Below the pieces are notes generated by a model. The model searched no databases. It saw only the letters and a list, made by a program, of their open reading frames with translations, and was not told the origin of the DNA. DNA of 64,000 nucleotides from an uncultured Candidatus Melainabacteria bacterium (lineage in GTDB: Bacteria; Cyanobacteriota; Vampirovibrionia; Gastranaerophilales; Gastranaerophilaceae), in contig CAKUXD010000006.1 in NCBI GenBank assembly GCA_934699705.1, positions 1 to 64,000 of the forward strand, written 5' to 3'. Below are positions 1 to 7,895 of this stretch, in pieces; positions within the stretch are counted from its first letter, which is position 1; each line of letters opens with the position of its first letter. A program made the translations under genes and the position numbers.

Positions 1-60
1 GTAGTAATGCCTCTTTAGGATATTTTATAAAAAGATTTTTTGAAAGTTTAAAAAAGAAGT

Positions 61-224
61 GTCGTGAATTGTCGCTTGTGAATAGTGAATCGACAAGTAA
101 TAAACAAATCTTGTCATCCCGCATAAACGAAGTGCATTGCGGGATCCTAGAGAAGATAAAAAGATGCCGCAATTCGTTACACTCATGCGGTAAGACACTT
201 ACTAATTTTCTATTCACAATTCAC
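61..224. repeat. palindromic repeat block inside the 5' part of the prepilin ORF
   Basis: Three nested or adjacent inverted repeats are visible. TTGTGAATAG (76-85) matches CTATTCACAA (210-219). ATCCCGCA (116-123) pairs with TGCGGGAT (138-145) over a 14-nt loop. CCGCA (167-171) pairs with TGCGG (186-190). GTGAATTGT (64-72) also recurs inverted at 216-224. The block resembles dispersed palindromic elements that can insert in frame. It replaces the normal short prepilin leader in this gene. Other copies elsewhere in the genome cannot be seen here. Confidence 0.65.
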
Positions 225-1037
225 AAAAGACAACTCACAAAATTTGCTTTTACTCTAGCTGAAACCCTAGTTGTAATGGGCATTATTGGCGTAGTTGCAG
301 CATTGACTATTCCGAACTTAAACCAATCAACAGGCGATAGAGAAAAAGTTGCAAAGGTTAAAAAGATTTATCAAAACCTAACAGATGCGTTTGATAGAGC
401 ACAAGCGGTTTACGGTTCTTATGGTACTTGGTTTACACAAGATACTACTGATGATGCAATGCACAAACGTTTAGCAGAAAGAATGACTGAATTTATGAAA
501 ATTTCAAAATCTTGCGGAACTACACCTGAAAATTGTTTTGCAAATAAGGTTACGTTTTTGGGTGAGCTTGCTGACGTATCAGAAGGACTTTGGTCAACTA
601 GTACTGGGAAAGGTTCTTATAACTACATACTTGCTGACGGTACTTCAATTTCGATAGGAACTGCAGGATTGCCAAGTGAAAGGCTTGATAATTCTTTATG
701 TACTTTGTCATATTTTCATGGTTATGATTACTGTGCGTCTATTGTTGTTGATATCGACGGAATAAAAGGTCCGAGCGAGTACGGTAAGGATATATTTATG
801 TTTACCATATATGAAGTTGATAATCAATATGTTTTATACCCAAATCTTGAAAACTCTAATATAGCTGTTGATGATGGTGTTGATGATGGTCTTGCTTCTA
901 ACCAATCAGGGATAGCTTTATTTAGTTCTTTATGGATTATAGAAAATGATAATATGGATTATTTGAAAATTGATGATAACGGCAAGTGTCCGAACGGTAA
1001 AGTATTGGACTGGACAACAAACACGTCATGTAAATAA
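69..1037 (+). CDS. prepilin-like protein (type IV pilin / type II pseudopilin family)
   Basis: A prepilin signal is clear near residue 60: an Ala followed by FTLAETLVVMGIIG and a hydrophobic helix ending in TIPNL. The protein should be cut between A60 and F61, N-methylated and assembled into a pilus or pseudopilus. The globular part has paired Cys and a late motif, DIDGIKGP then GKDIF, also seen in the prepilin at 29359. The leader of about 60 residues is far longer than usual and is encoded by a palindromic repeat block. The first start codon inside the window is TTG 69, but the frame stays open to the left edge, so the true start may lie outside; TTG 111 is another option. The family call is firm, the start is not. 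Confidence 0.85.
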   Translation: MSLVNSESTSNKQILSSRINEVHCGILEKIKRCRNSLHSCGKTLTNFLFTIHKRQLTKFAFTLAETLVVMGIIGVVAALTIPNLNQSTGDREKVAKVKKIYQNLTDAFDRAQAVYGSYGTWFTQDTTDDAMHKRLAERMTEFMKISKSCGTTPENCFANKVTFLGELADVSEGLWSTSTGKGSYNYILADGTSISIGTAGLPSERLDNSLCTLSYFHGYDYCASIVVDIDGIKGPSEYGKDIFMFTIYEVDNQYVLYPNLENSNIAVDDGVDDGLASNQSGIALFSSLWIIENDNMDYLKIDDNGKCPNGKVLDWTTNTSCK

Positions 1038-1047
1038 ATTAAAATAC

Positions 1048-1077
1048 TTGTAAAAATAAAATTCCTTTTGTTATAAT
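1048..1077 (+). promoter_or_regulatory. sigma70-type promoter for the small Cys-rich gene
   Basis: TTGTAA at 1048-1053, an 18-nt spacer and a perfect TATAAT at 1072-1077 lie 28 nt ahead of the ATG at 1106. Confidence 0.65.
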
Positions 1078-1105
1078 GTCTATACAAGTGAAAGGAGTTT
1101 TTATT

Positions 1106-1306
1106 ATGGAATGTAAAAAAGATGAAAATAAATTAGACTGTTCTTGTACATATACTACTTGCAGAAATCGCGGAGTATGTTGTGATTGTGTTCGTTCACA
1201 CAGAGAAAATGGCGAAATTCCAGGGTGCTTTTTTACCGCTGCAGGTGAAGCGACCTATGACCGCTCAATAGCAAATTTTATAAAGGTTATGTCAAAGCAT
1301 GTTTAA
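1106..1306 (+). CDS. small cysteine-rich protein (DUF6485-like)
   Basis: This is a 66-residue soluble protein with seven Cys, in the order MECKK, CSC, C-x3-R-x3-CC-x2-C and GCFF, which suggests a metal- or cluster-binding fold. It resembles the small DUF6485 family (recalled, not searched); the function of that family is unknown. The ATG at 1106 is chosen because AAAGGAG ends 8 nt upstream and a TATAAT promoter precedes it; an upstream in-frame ATG at 1076 overlaps that promoter. The next gene overlaps its end by 8 nt, so the two are probably translated together. Confidence 0.75.
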   Translation: MECKKDENKLDCSCTYTTCRNRGVCCDCVRSHRENGEIPGCFFTAAGEATYDRSIANFIKVMSKHV

Positions 1307-1970
1307 TAAATTGTTTAAAATTGTTATAATCGCTGTATTTTTATTTACTTCATCTTCCTTTGCAAGACCCGTTGATGAGATTTATGGCGGGGTTTCAGAC
1401 GGTCAGTTAATATATTATTCTCATTTTACAAATAAATGGTATTATCAACGCCCACATCATTGGAAAAAAAGTATTTTAGAGGTTACAAGATATGTATCCG
1501 ATGGTTCAGGGAGTTATTCTGAATATGTTTCTCCGCAAGGTCAGGTCTACACTCCGGCTGGTTCAAATTATGAATTTTTGTATAAAGGAAGATTAATCAC
1601 ATATCATATTTTTGACGCTAAATTTTTTGAAATAGTTTATCACAAAAGAAACAAAGCGTTTGTTGAAATTCCTTTAGAAACAAAGGAAATCAAGCACATT
1701 TTAGGTAATCCAAAAGTAATCTTAATTTCTGCTTTTGATGAGAATAACGAAATTATTGTTAGAAAAATTCCACTAAAGACTCAATGGTTTGTCATTTTAA
1801 ACGACACCGATAAATATTTTTATCGTTATTCTTTAGATACGGCAGACAAAGATGGTACAATAAAGACATTGTTTTTCGTAAAGCAACCAGCGGATATCAA
1901 ATTCTCTCATTATATAGAGGATAGAGATGAATTTCCTGCGTATAAAATAAAAGTTAGAAATGGATTTTAA
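1299..1970 (+). CDS. exported protein of unknown function
   Basis: Residues 1-22 form a typical Sec signal peptide: MFNKLFK, a hydrophobic stretch, then SSSFA before RPVDE. The mature part of about 200 residues is rich in Tyr, Lys and beta-prone stretches, has no Cys and no motif I recognise. The ATG overlaps the end of the upstream gene by 8 nt. It probably acts in the periplasm or at the envelope; no function can be assigned. Confidence 0.75.
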   Translation: MFNKLFKIVIIAVFLFTSSSFARPVDEIYGGVSDGQLIYYSHFTNKWYYQRPHHWKKSILEVTRYVSDGSGSYSEYVSPQGQVYTPAGSNYEFLYKGRLITYHIFDAKFFEIVYHKRNKAFVEIPLETKEIKHILGNPKVILISAFDENNEIIVRKIPLKTQWFVILNDTDKYFYRYSLDTADKDGTIKTLFFVKQPADIKFSHYIEDRDEFPAYKIKVRNGF

Positions 1971-2009
1971 AAATTATTAAGAAAAATATACAAACGTAAA
2001 AAATCAGTG

Positions 2010-2038
2010 TTGACAGTAAAAATTGTTTGATATAAGAT
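2010..2038 (+). promoter_or_regulatory. promoter of the rpsJ-rpsN ribosomal operon
   Basis: A consensus TTGACA (2010-2015), 17-nt spacer and TAAGAT (2033-2038) sit within TTTGATATAAGATTTT. The same 16-nt box is found at the rpsH promoter (9195-9210), which suggests common control of the two halves of the cluster. Confidence 0.8.
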
Positions 2039-2044
2039 TTTCTT

Positions 2045-2137
2045 ACACACGTAGCCGAGTGGTTCATCGCCATGTGGTTACGAGAGGTAAAAATAGTATA
2101 ACCGTAAGGGTTATAGAAGTATAAAGGAAAAGAAAAA
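2045..2137 (+). promoter_or_regulatory. structured 5' leader of rpsJ
   Basis: The untranslated leader of about 90 nt folds into two clear hairpins. CGTAGCC (2050-2056) pairs with GGTTACG (2076-2082), with an inner GTGG/CCAT stem. TATAACC (2097-2103) pairs with GGTTATA (2109-2115). The second hairpin lies just before the AAAGGA ribosome site. This is a natural place for autogenous control by a ribosomal protein, but which one is not evident. Confidence 0.5.
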
Positions 2138-2449
2138 ATGGCAACAGGACAAAGAATCAGAGTTTGTTTAAAAGCATACGATCACAAATTAATTGACGTA
2201 TCAGCTGACAAAATCGTAGAAACAGCAAAAAGAACAGACGCAAAAGTTGCAGGACCAATTCCTTTACCTACAAAGAGACGTATTTATTGTGTATTGCGTT
2301 CACCACACGTAGATAAAAAATCACGTGAACACTTCGAAATGAGAACACACAAACGCATCATTGATATTTACGAAGCAACTCAACAAACAACTGAAGAGTT
2401 GAGTAGATTAGATTTACCAGCAGGTGTAGATATCGAAGTTAAGCTATAA
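2138..2449 (+). CDS. rpsJ: 30S ribosomal protein S10
   Basis: The 103-residue protein has the full family length and the S10 signatures IRVCLKAYDHKLID and PLPTKRRIYCVLRSPHV. It sits in the head domain of the 30S subunit and also serves in antitermination as NusE. Here it heads the ribosomal cluster, as in most bacteria, whereas cyanobacteria usually carry it behind tufA. AAAGGA precedes the ATG. A 159-nt spacer separates it from rplC. Confidence 0.98.
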   Translation: MATGQRIRVCLKAYDHKLIDVSADKIVETAKRTDAKVAGPIPLPTKRRIYCVLRSPHVDKKSREHFEMRTHKRIIDIYEATQQTTEELSRLDLPAGVDIEVKL

Positions 2450-2608
2450 TTTCGTTCCCTGTAAAAATTAAATAAGCATTATGCAATATAATGCGATCTA
2501 CGACTCTAAAAGGGTAAAAAGGTAAGAGGCACAAAAGCAACGTAGCGCTCGCAAGCAGACGGACTAAAAGTTAACACTTTTACGCTCCAAAAAAGAAAGG
2601 AAAAATTT
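2450..2608 (+). promoter_or_regulatory. long structured spacer before rplC
   Basis: The 159 nt carry GCATTA/TAATGC (2476-2481 with 2489-2494) and TAAAAGT/ACTTTTA (2565-2571 with 2576-2582), the latter ending shortly before the rplC ribosome site. A TATAAT (2487-2492) lies in the first hairpin but has no convincing -35. GGTAAGAGGC (2520-2529) recurs in the rpsH leader. It is likely a regulatory leader rather than a coding stretch. Confidence 0.45.
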
Positions 2609-3244
2609 ATGACACTTGGTGTGATAGGTAAGAAAGTCGGAATGACTCAAATTTTCAACGAAGAAGGTTTGGCAGTTCCAGTTACCGTAATAAAAGTAGA
2701 CCCAATCGTGGTTACACAAGTTAAAACTGTTGAAACAGACGGTTATAATGCAATTCAAGTAGGTACAGTAGCAGCAAAAGAAAAACATTTGACAAAAGCT
2801 CAAATTGGTCACTTTGCAAAAAACAAATTAGAAAACTTCCGTCACTTACAAGAATTCAGAGTTGACAACCCACAAGATTACACAGTAGGTCAACAAATCG
2901 AATTATCTGTATTAAGCGATGTTCAAAAAGTTGATGTAACAGGTACATCAATCGGTAAAGGATTTCAAGGTACAGTAAAAAGACACAACTTCTCAAGAGG
3001 ACCAATGGCTCATGGTTCTAAAAACCACAGAGAACCTGGTTCAATCGGTGCAGGTACAACTCCATCAAGAGTAATCAAAGGTAAAAGAATGGCTGGCAAC
3101 ATGGGTAACGAAAGAGTTACAATTACTAAATTAAAATTAGTAAAAGTTGATTCAGAAAACAGCTTAATCTTAATCAAAGGTTCAGTACCTGGTTCAGAAG
3201 GCAAATTAGTAACAATCGTTCCTTCAAGAACAAAATGGAACTAA
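2609..3244 (+). CDS. rplC: 50S ribosomal protein L3
   Basis: The protein begins LGVIGKKVGMTQIF and has the conserved central loop AHGSKNHREPGSIG followed by GKRMAGNMG, which reaches the peptidyl transferase centre. At 211 residues it has normal length. GAAAGG precedes the ATG. It is the first gene after the long rpsJ spacer and is followed by rplD. Confidence 0.98.
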   Translation: MTLGVIGKKVGMTQIFNEEGLAVPVTVIKVDPIVVTQVKTVETDGYNAIQVGTVAAKEKHLTKAQIGHFAKNKLENFRHLQEFRVDNPQDYTVGQQIELSVLSDVQKVDVTGTSIGKGFQGTVKRHNFSRGPMAHGSKNHREPGSIGAGTTPSRVIKGKRMAGNMGNERVTITKLKLVKVDSENSLILIKGSVPGSEGKLVTIVPSRTKWN

Positions 3245-3294
3245 TTAACTAACCGAAAGACGTAGAAATAATTACAATATAAGGACATATAAAA

Positions 3295-3936
3295 ATGGCA
3301 AAAGCAAAAACACAAGAAAAAGAAATATTGAGTACATCAGGAGAAAAACTTGGTGCAATCTCATTAAATGAAAGCGTTTTTGGCGTTGAACCAAATTTAC
3401 ACGTAATGCATTTAGCATTAAGACGTCAATTGAACAACGCAAGACAAGGTTCAGCTTGTGCTAAAACAAGAGCAGAAGTTAGAGGCGGCGGTCGCAAACC
3501 TTGGAAACAAAAAGGTACTGGTAGAGCAAGAGCTGGTTCATTAAGATCACCATTGTTCGCTGGTGGTGGTGTTTCATTTGGACCAAAACCAAGAGATTAT
3601 TTTTTCTCTATGCCTCAAAAAGCTAGACAATTAGCTTTAAAATCTGCATTATCAGCTAGAAATGAACAATTAGTAGTTGTAAAAGATTTAGCAATTGCAG
3701 AACCAAAAACAAAATTAATGATGTCTGTTTTAGACTCATTAAAAGTAGCAGGTAAAATTTTAATTATCGCTGATGTTAAAGCTGCAGAAAATAACAATTT
3801 AGAGTTAGCAGCAAGAAATATTCCAAGCGTAAAATTATTATTACCATCAAACTTAAATGTTAAAGACTTGTTAGAAGCTGATAGCGTAATTATTACAGAA
3901 TCAGCAGTTAACGAAATTACTGAAAGGTTACAATAA
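3295..3936 (+). CDS. rplD: 50S ribosomal protein L4
   Basis: L4/L1e family of 213 residues. The long loop that lines the exit tunnel is intact: RQGSACAKTRAEVRGGG, then KPWKQKGTGRARAGS. In enterobacteria L4 represses the S10 operon; the hairpins upstream of rpsJ and rplC could be its target here, but that is inference. The stop codon overlaps the rplW start by one base. Confidence 0.97.
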   Translation: MAKAKTQEKEILSTSGEKLGAISLNESVFGVEPNLHVMHLALRRQLNNARQGSACAKTRAEVRGGGRKPWKQKGTGRARAGSLRSPLFAGGGVSFGPKPRDYFFSMPQKARQLALKSALSARNEQLVVVKDLAIAEPKTKLMMSVLDSLKVAGKILIIADVKAAENNNLELAARNIPSVKLLLPSNLNVKDLLEADSVIITESAVNEITERLQ

Positions 3937-4244
3937 TGAGTACATCAAGAACAAACAAAGAAAAATTATATGATGTAATTAAAAAACCGTTAATTACAGA
4001 AAAATCATACAAAGCAATGCAAGACGGTCAATATACTTTCGAAGTTAACATGGACGCAACAAAAGTTGAAATTGCACAAGCAATTGAAATGGCTTTTCCA
4101 GGCAGAAAAGTTAAAAAAGTAAGAACAGTATATATGCCATCACACGCAAAAAGAATGGGTTACAAATTTGGTAGAACAGATTCTTCAAAGAAAGCAATCG
4201 TAACTATCGAAGGTGATCCAATCAAGGAACTTGTTGAAATTTAG
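3936..4244 (+). CDS. rplW: 50S ribosomal protein L23
   Basis: L23 family of 102 residues, with the typical start LYDVIKKPLITEKSY and the segment FPGRKVKKVRTV. L23 sits at the tunnel exit and docks trigger factor and SRP. The start overlaps the rplD stop (TAATG), which implies translational coupling. Confidence 0.97.
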   Translation: MSTSRTNKEKLYDVIKKPLITEKSYKAMQDGQYTFEVNMDATKVEIAQAIEMAFPGRKVKKVRTVYMPSHAKRMGYKFGRTDSSKKAIVTIEGDPIKELVEI

Positions 4245-4263
4245 TTAAAAAGGACAAATAAAA

Positions 4264-5091
4264 ATGGGTATTAGAAAAATTAATCCGACATCTCCGGGAC
4301 AAAGAGGTATGACAAAAAGTGATTATCAAGATATCACAACATCAACTCCTGAAAAATCACTTTTAAAACCATTAAGAAAAAAAGCAGGTCGTAATAACAC
4401 AGGTAGAATTACATGTCGTCATAAAGGTGGCGGTGTAAAACAACATTACAGAGTTATAGACTTCAAACGTGAAAAATTTGGCGTTCCTGCAACAGTTAAA
4501 TCAATCGAATACGATCCAAACAGAAACGTAAGAATTTCATTAGTATTCTACGCAGATGGTGAAAAAAGATATATCTTAACACCAGATGGTTTAAATGTAG
4601 GTGATGTAATTGTTTCAGGTCCAGAAGCTCCAATTCAAAACGGTAACGCATTACCATTAGAATTGATTCCTCTAGGTACAATTATTCACAATATTGAACT
4701 TGAACCAGGCAGAGGTGCTAAAATGGTTCGTTCAGCTGGTAACTCAGCACAATTAATGGCAAAAGAAGGCAATTATGTAACAATCAAATTACCTTCAGGC
4801 GAAATGAGAATGGTAAGAAAAGAATGTATGGCAACAATTGGTGCATTAGGCAATTCTGAATTCAAGAACATTCACATTGGTAAAGCAGGTCGTAAACGTT
4901 ACATGGGTATAAAACCAACAGTACGTGGTGTTACAATGAACCCTTGCGATCACCCTCATGGTGGTGGTGAAGGTAAAACTGGTCCTGGTGGACATCCAAA
5001 AACACCTTGGGGCAAACCTGCACTTGGCTTTAAGACTAGAAAATCTACTAAGGCTTCTAATAAATTAATCGTAAGACGTAGAACAAAATAG
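4264..5091 (+). CDS. rplB: 50S ribosomal protein L2
   Basis: Full-length L2 of 275 residues with the diagnostic C-terminal HPHGGGEGKT and the following PKTPWGKPALG. L2 is needed for subunit association and peptidyl transfer. A Cys replaces the usual Val in the MNPxDHPHGG motif, a mild change. AAAAGGAC precedes the ATG. Confidence 0.98.
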   Translation: MGIRKINPTSPGQRGMTKSDYQDITTSTPEKSLLKPLRKKAGRNNTGRITCRHKGGGVKQHYRVIDFKREKFGVPATVKSIEYDPNRNVRISLVFYADGEKRYILTPDGLNVGDVIVSGPEAPIQNGNALPLELIPLGTIIHNIELEPGRGAKMVRSAGNSAQLMAKEGNYVTIKLPSGEMRMVRKECMATIGALGNSEFKNIHIGKAGRKRYMGIKPTVRGVTMNPCDHPHGGGEGKTGPGGHPKTPWGKPALGFKTRKSTKASNKLIVRRRTK

Positions 5092-5138
5092 TTAATAGCT
5101 AATAAAAAAAGATAACAAAGTATAAGGAGAATAAATTA

Positions 5139-5414
5139 ATGGCACGTTCATTAAAAAAAGGACCATACATCGAAGAAGCATTACAAAAGAAAATAGCTAA
5201 AATGAATGAAAATTCAGAAAAAAAAGTTATTAAAACTTGGTCAAGAGCTTCAATGATAAGTCCTGATATGTTAGGACACACAATTGCCGTACATAACGGA
5301 AAAACTCACGTTCCTGTATATGTAACAGAGCAAATGATTGGTCATAAGTTAGGTGAATTCGCACCAACAAGACTATTCAGAGGTCATGCTGCTGATAAGA
5401 CAGCTAAAAAGTAG
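5139..5414 (+). CDS. rpsS: 30S ribosomal protein S19
   Basis: S19 of 91 residues starting ARSLKKGPYIEEAL, with HKLGEFAPTRLFRGH near the C terminus. It forms a head complex with S13. AAGGAGA lies at normal spacing before the ATG. A 47-nt gap from rplB shows no clear hairpin. Confidence 0.98.
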   Translation: MARSLKKGPYIEEALQKKIAKMNENSEKKVIKTWSRASMISPDMLGHTIAVHNGKTHVPVYVTEQMIGHKLGEFAPTRLFRGHAADKTAKK

Positions 5415-5444
5415 AAAATAACTTAGATAAAAAGGATAAAAACA

Positions 5445-5783
5445 ATGGAAGCTAAAGCAAAACAATCAAATATCAAAATGACAGCTCGCAAACTTCGCAG
5501 AGTAATCAACGAAGTTCGTGGTAAAAAAGTCATTGAAGCACAAGACTTGTTACGTTTTATGCCATATTTTGCAGCAAGAGTTGTTGAAAAGAACTTAAAA
5601 GTTGCAGTGGCAAATGCTAGAGAACAATTCGGTGTAAATCCTGAACAATTAAAAATTTCAGAAATATTTGCAGACGAAAGTGTTACTTATAAAAGAGCAA
5701 GACCAAGAGCACAAGGTCGTATGTACTCAAGATTAAAACGTACATCACATTTAACATTAAAAGTAAGCGACACAGTAAAATAG
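5445..5783 (+). CDS. rplV: 50S ribosomal protein L22
   Basis: L22 of 112 residues. The conserved tunnel hairpin segment is visible as RPRAQGRMYSRLKRTSHL, and the N-terminal part MTARKLRRVINEVRG is typical. It lines the nascent-peptide tunnel with L4. The spacing to rpsC is 12 nt, which fits one operon. Confidence 0.97.
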   Translation: MEAKAKQSNIKMTARKLRRVINEVRGKKVIEAQDLLRFMPYFAARVVEKNLKVAVANAREQFGVNPEQLKISEIFADESVTYKRARPRAQGRMYSRLKRTSHLTLKVSDTVK

Positions 5784-5795
5784 GAATTAGATAAT

Positions 5796-6527
5796 ATGGG
5801 ACAAAAAACACATCCAACCGGATTTAGAGTAGGCGTAATTAAACCTTGGGTAAGCTCATGGTATGCTAAAATAAAAGAATACGGACAATTTGTTGCAGAA
5901 GATGCAAAAATTAGAAAATTCATAAAGAAAAAATTATACGCAGCAGGCGTATCAAGAATATTAATTGCTAGAAAAGCTCAAAATACAACAATTACAGTAG
6001 TTACAGCAAAACCTGGTATTGTAGTTGGTAGAAACGGTCAAGGTATTGAAGAATTAAAACAAGAAGTTTCAAAATACATCAACCGTCAAGTTATTCTAAA
6101 CGTAGTAGAAGTTGCAAGAATAAATGCTGATGCACAATTAGTATCAGAAGCAATCGCTCAACAATTAGAAAAACGTGTAGCTTTCAGAAGAGCAATGAAA
6201 CAAGCAATGCAAAGAACAATGCGTTCAGGAGCTCAAGGTATTAAAGTTATGGTATCAGGTCGTTTAGGCGGTGCTGAAATTGCTCGTAGTGAATGGGCAA
6301 AAGAAGGAAGAATTCCTTTACAAACTTTAAGAGCTGATGTAGATTATGGTTTTGCAGAAGCAGATACTATGATGGGTAAAATCGGCGTAAAAGTTTGGGT
6401 ATTCAAAGGTAACTTAATGCCAGGCGAAAAAGCTGATGAAAACATAAAAGCAAAAACATCAAAAGATGGTGAAAAACTTGGTGCAAGACGCGGTAAACGC
6501 AGAGCAGCAGCAGAAGTTGAAGGATAA
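5796..6527 (+). CDS. rpsC: 30S ribosomal protein S3
   Basis: S3 of 243 residues with an N-terminal KH-type domain (KPGIVVGRNGQGIEELK) and C-terminal S3 domain (GRLGGAEIARSEWAKEGRIP). It binds mRNA at the entry channel. The C terminus is basic and rich in Arg and Ala, as usual. Confidence 0.98.
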   Translation: MGQKTHPTGFRVGVIKPWVSSWYAKIKEYGQFVAEDAKIRKFIKKKLYAAGVSRILIARKAQNTTITVVTAKPGIVVGRNGQGIEELKQEVSKYINRQVILNVVEVARINADAQLVSEAIAQQLEKRVAFRRAMKQAMQRTMRSGAQGIKVMVSGRLGGAEIARSEWAKEGRIPLQTLRADVDYGFAEADTMMGKIGVKVWVFKGNLMPGEKADENIKAKTSKDGEKLGARRGKRRAAAEVEG

Positions 6528-6554
6528 TAATTAATTACACAGGAGTAAAATAAA

Positions 6555-6971
6555 ATGTTACAACCTAAAAAGACAAAATACCGCAAAATGCAAAAAGGCA
6601 GAATGAGAGGACATGAAACTCGTGGTGTTAACTTTGAATTTGGTTCATACGCATTAAAGGCATTAGAACCAGGCTGGATTACAAGCCGTCAAATCGAAGC
6701 AGCACGTCGTGCAATGACTCGTGAAATCAAACGTGGCGGTAACGTTTGGATTAAAATTTTCCCAGATAAACCAATTACAGCAAAACCTGCAGAAACTCGT
6801 ATGGGTTCAGGTAAAGGTAACTTGGAATATTGGGTAGCAGTTGTAAAACCAAACAGAATTCTATTCGAACTTGAATATTTTGATAGAGCAACAGCAGTTC
6901 ATGCTTTAGAACTAGCAGCGCAAAAATTACCTATCAAAGTTAAAGTAATTGAAAAGAACCCTGTTCAATAA
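6555..6971 (+). CDS. rplP: 50S ribosomal protein L16
   Basis: L16 of 138 residues, with MLQPKKTKYRK at the start, RGGNVWIKIFPDKPIT in the middle and RMGSGKGNLEYWVAVVKP, the family signatures. It contacts the A-site tRNA. AGGAG precedes the ATG. Confidence 0.98.
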   Translation: MLQPKKTKYRKMQKGRMRGHETRGVNFEFGSYALKALEPGWITSRQIEAARRAMTREIKRGGNVWIKIFPDKPITAKPAETRMGSGKGNLEYWVAVVKPNRILFELEYFDRATAVHALELAAQKLPIKVKVIEKNPVQ

Positions 6972-6986
6972 TAAAGGAATAAACAC

Positions 6987-7178
6987 ATGAAATTACAAGA
7001 AATGCGTGAAAAAACAGTTGAAGAATTGAAAAATGCAGTTGTTGACTTCAAAAAACAGTTGTTAGATTTAAGAGTTCAAAAAGCAACAAATAAATTAGAA
7101 AATACAGCTTTAATTGCGAAGACAAAACACTACATTTCACAAATTAAGACAGTTATTAAAGAAAAAGAGGAAAAATAA
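6987..7178 (+). CDS. rpmC: 50S ribosomal protein L29
   Basis: Small two-helix L29 of 63 residues, starting MKLQEMREKTVEELKNAVVD. It lies near the tunnel exit beside L23. Its stop overlaps the rpsQ start (TAATG). Confidence 0.95.
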   Translation: MKLQEMREKTVEELKNAVVDFKKQLLDLRVQKATNKLENTALIAKTKHYISQIKTVIKEKEEK

Positions 7179-7423
7179 TGCCTAAAAAAGTAAAACAAGG
7201 TATGGTCGTTAGCAACAAAATGGACAAAACTGTTGTAGTAAAAGTTGCAGACTATGAACCACATCCAAAATACAAAAAAATTATGGAAACAACAAAACAT
7301 TACAAAGCTCACGATGAACAAAATCAATGTGAAGAAGGCGATGTAATCAGAATTATTGAATCAAGACCACTTTCAGGCGGAAAACGCTGGAATGTTTTGA
7401 ACATTGTAGAAAAGAGAAAATAG
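7178..7423 (+). CDS. rpsQ: 30S ribosomal protein S17
   Basis: S17 of 81 residues, an OB-fold protein, with the segments GMVVSNKMDKTVVVKV, YKAHDEQNQCEEGDVI and ESRPLSGGKRW. It overlaps rpmC by one base, so the pair is translationally coupled. Confidence 0.97.
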   Translation: MPKKVKQGMVVSNKMDKTVVVKVADYEPHPKYKKIMETTKHYKAHDEQNQCEEGDVIRIIESRPLSGGKRWNVLNIVEKRK

Positions 7424-7459
7424 TTTTCTCTTAGCACGTAAACAAAAAGGTGATAAAAA

Positions 7460-7828
7460 ATGATACAACAAGAATCAAGATTAGTAGTAGCAGATAATAC
7501 AGGTGCTAAAGAATTATTAACAATCCGTGTTATGGGCAGCTCAAACAAGAAATTTGCAGGTGTTGGTGATGTTATCATCGCAACTGTAAAAGATGCAACT
7601 CCAAACATGACAGTAAAAAAATCTGAAGTTGTAAGAGCAGTTGTTGTAAGAACAAAAGCAGATATTAAACGTCAAGATGGTTCAGTAATCAGATTTGACG
7701 AAAATGCTGCAGTTATTATCAACAAAGACGGCAACCCAAGAGGAACTCGTGTATTCGGACCTGTTGCAAGAGAGTTAAGAGACAAAAACTTTATGAAAAT
7801 TGTTTCTTTAGCTCCAGAAGTAATTTAG
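7460..7828 (+). CDS. rplN: 50S ribosomal protein L14
   Basis: L14 of 122 residues, the exact usual length, with MIQQESRLVVADNTGAKE, NKDGNPRGTRVFGPVARELR and the C-terminal MKIVSLAPEVI. AAAGGTGAT precedes the ATG. L14 binds L19 and ribosome silencing factor. Confidence 0.98.
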   Translation: MIQQESRLVVADNTGAKELLTIRVMGSSNKKFAGVGDVIIATVKDATPNMTVKKSEVVRAVVVRTKADIKRQDGSVIRFDENAAVIINKDGNPRGTRVFGPVARELRDKNFMKIVSLAPEVI

Positions 7829-7830
7829 TG

Positions 7831-7858
7831 TTTTACAATAAAAATTTCTGTTGTAAAA
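7831..7858 (+). other. hairpin in the rplN-rplX spacer
   Basis: TTTTACAA (7831-7838) pairs perfectly with TTGTAAAA (7851-7858). The AT-rich stem lacks a T run, so it is more likely an mRNA processing or stability element than a terminator. Confidence 0.35.
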
Positions 7859-7895
7859 TATAAGTACAAAGTAAAAAAGCTATCAGGAGAAACAA

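Noticed and set aside
2051..2082. tRNA-like D-arm sequence (GTAGCCGAGTGG) in the rpsJ leader
   Set aside because: It resembles the start of a class II tRNA, but no anticodon or T arm follows.
2564..2812. Minus-strand ORF over the start of rplC
   Set aside because: It is a shadow of L3 with atypical composition and no ribosome site.
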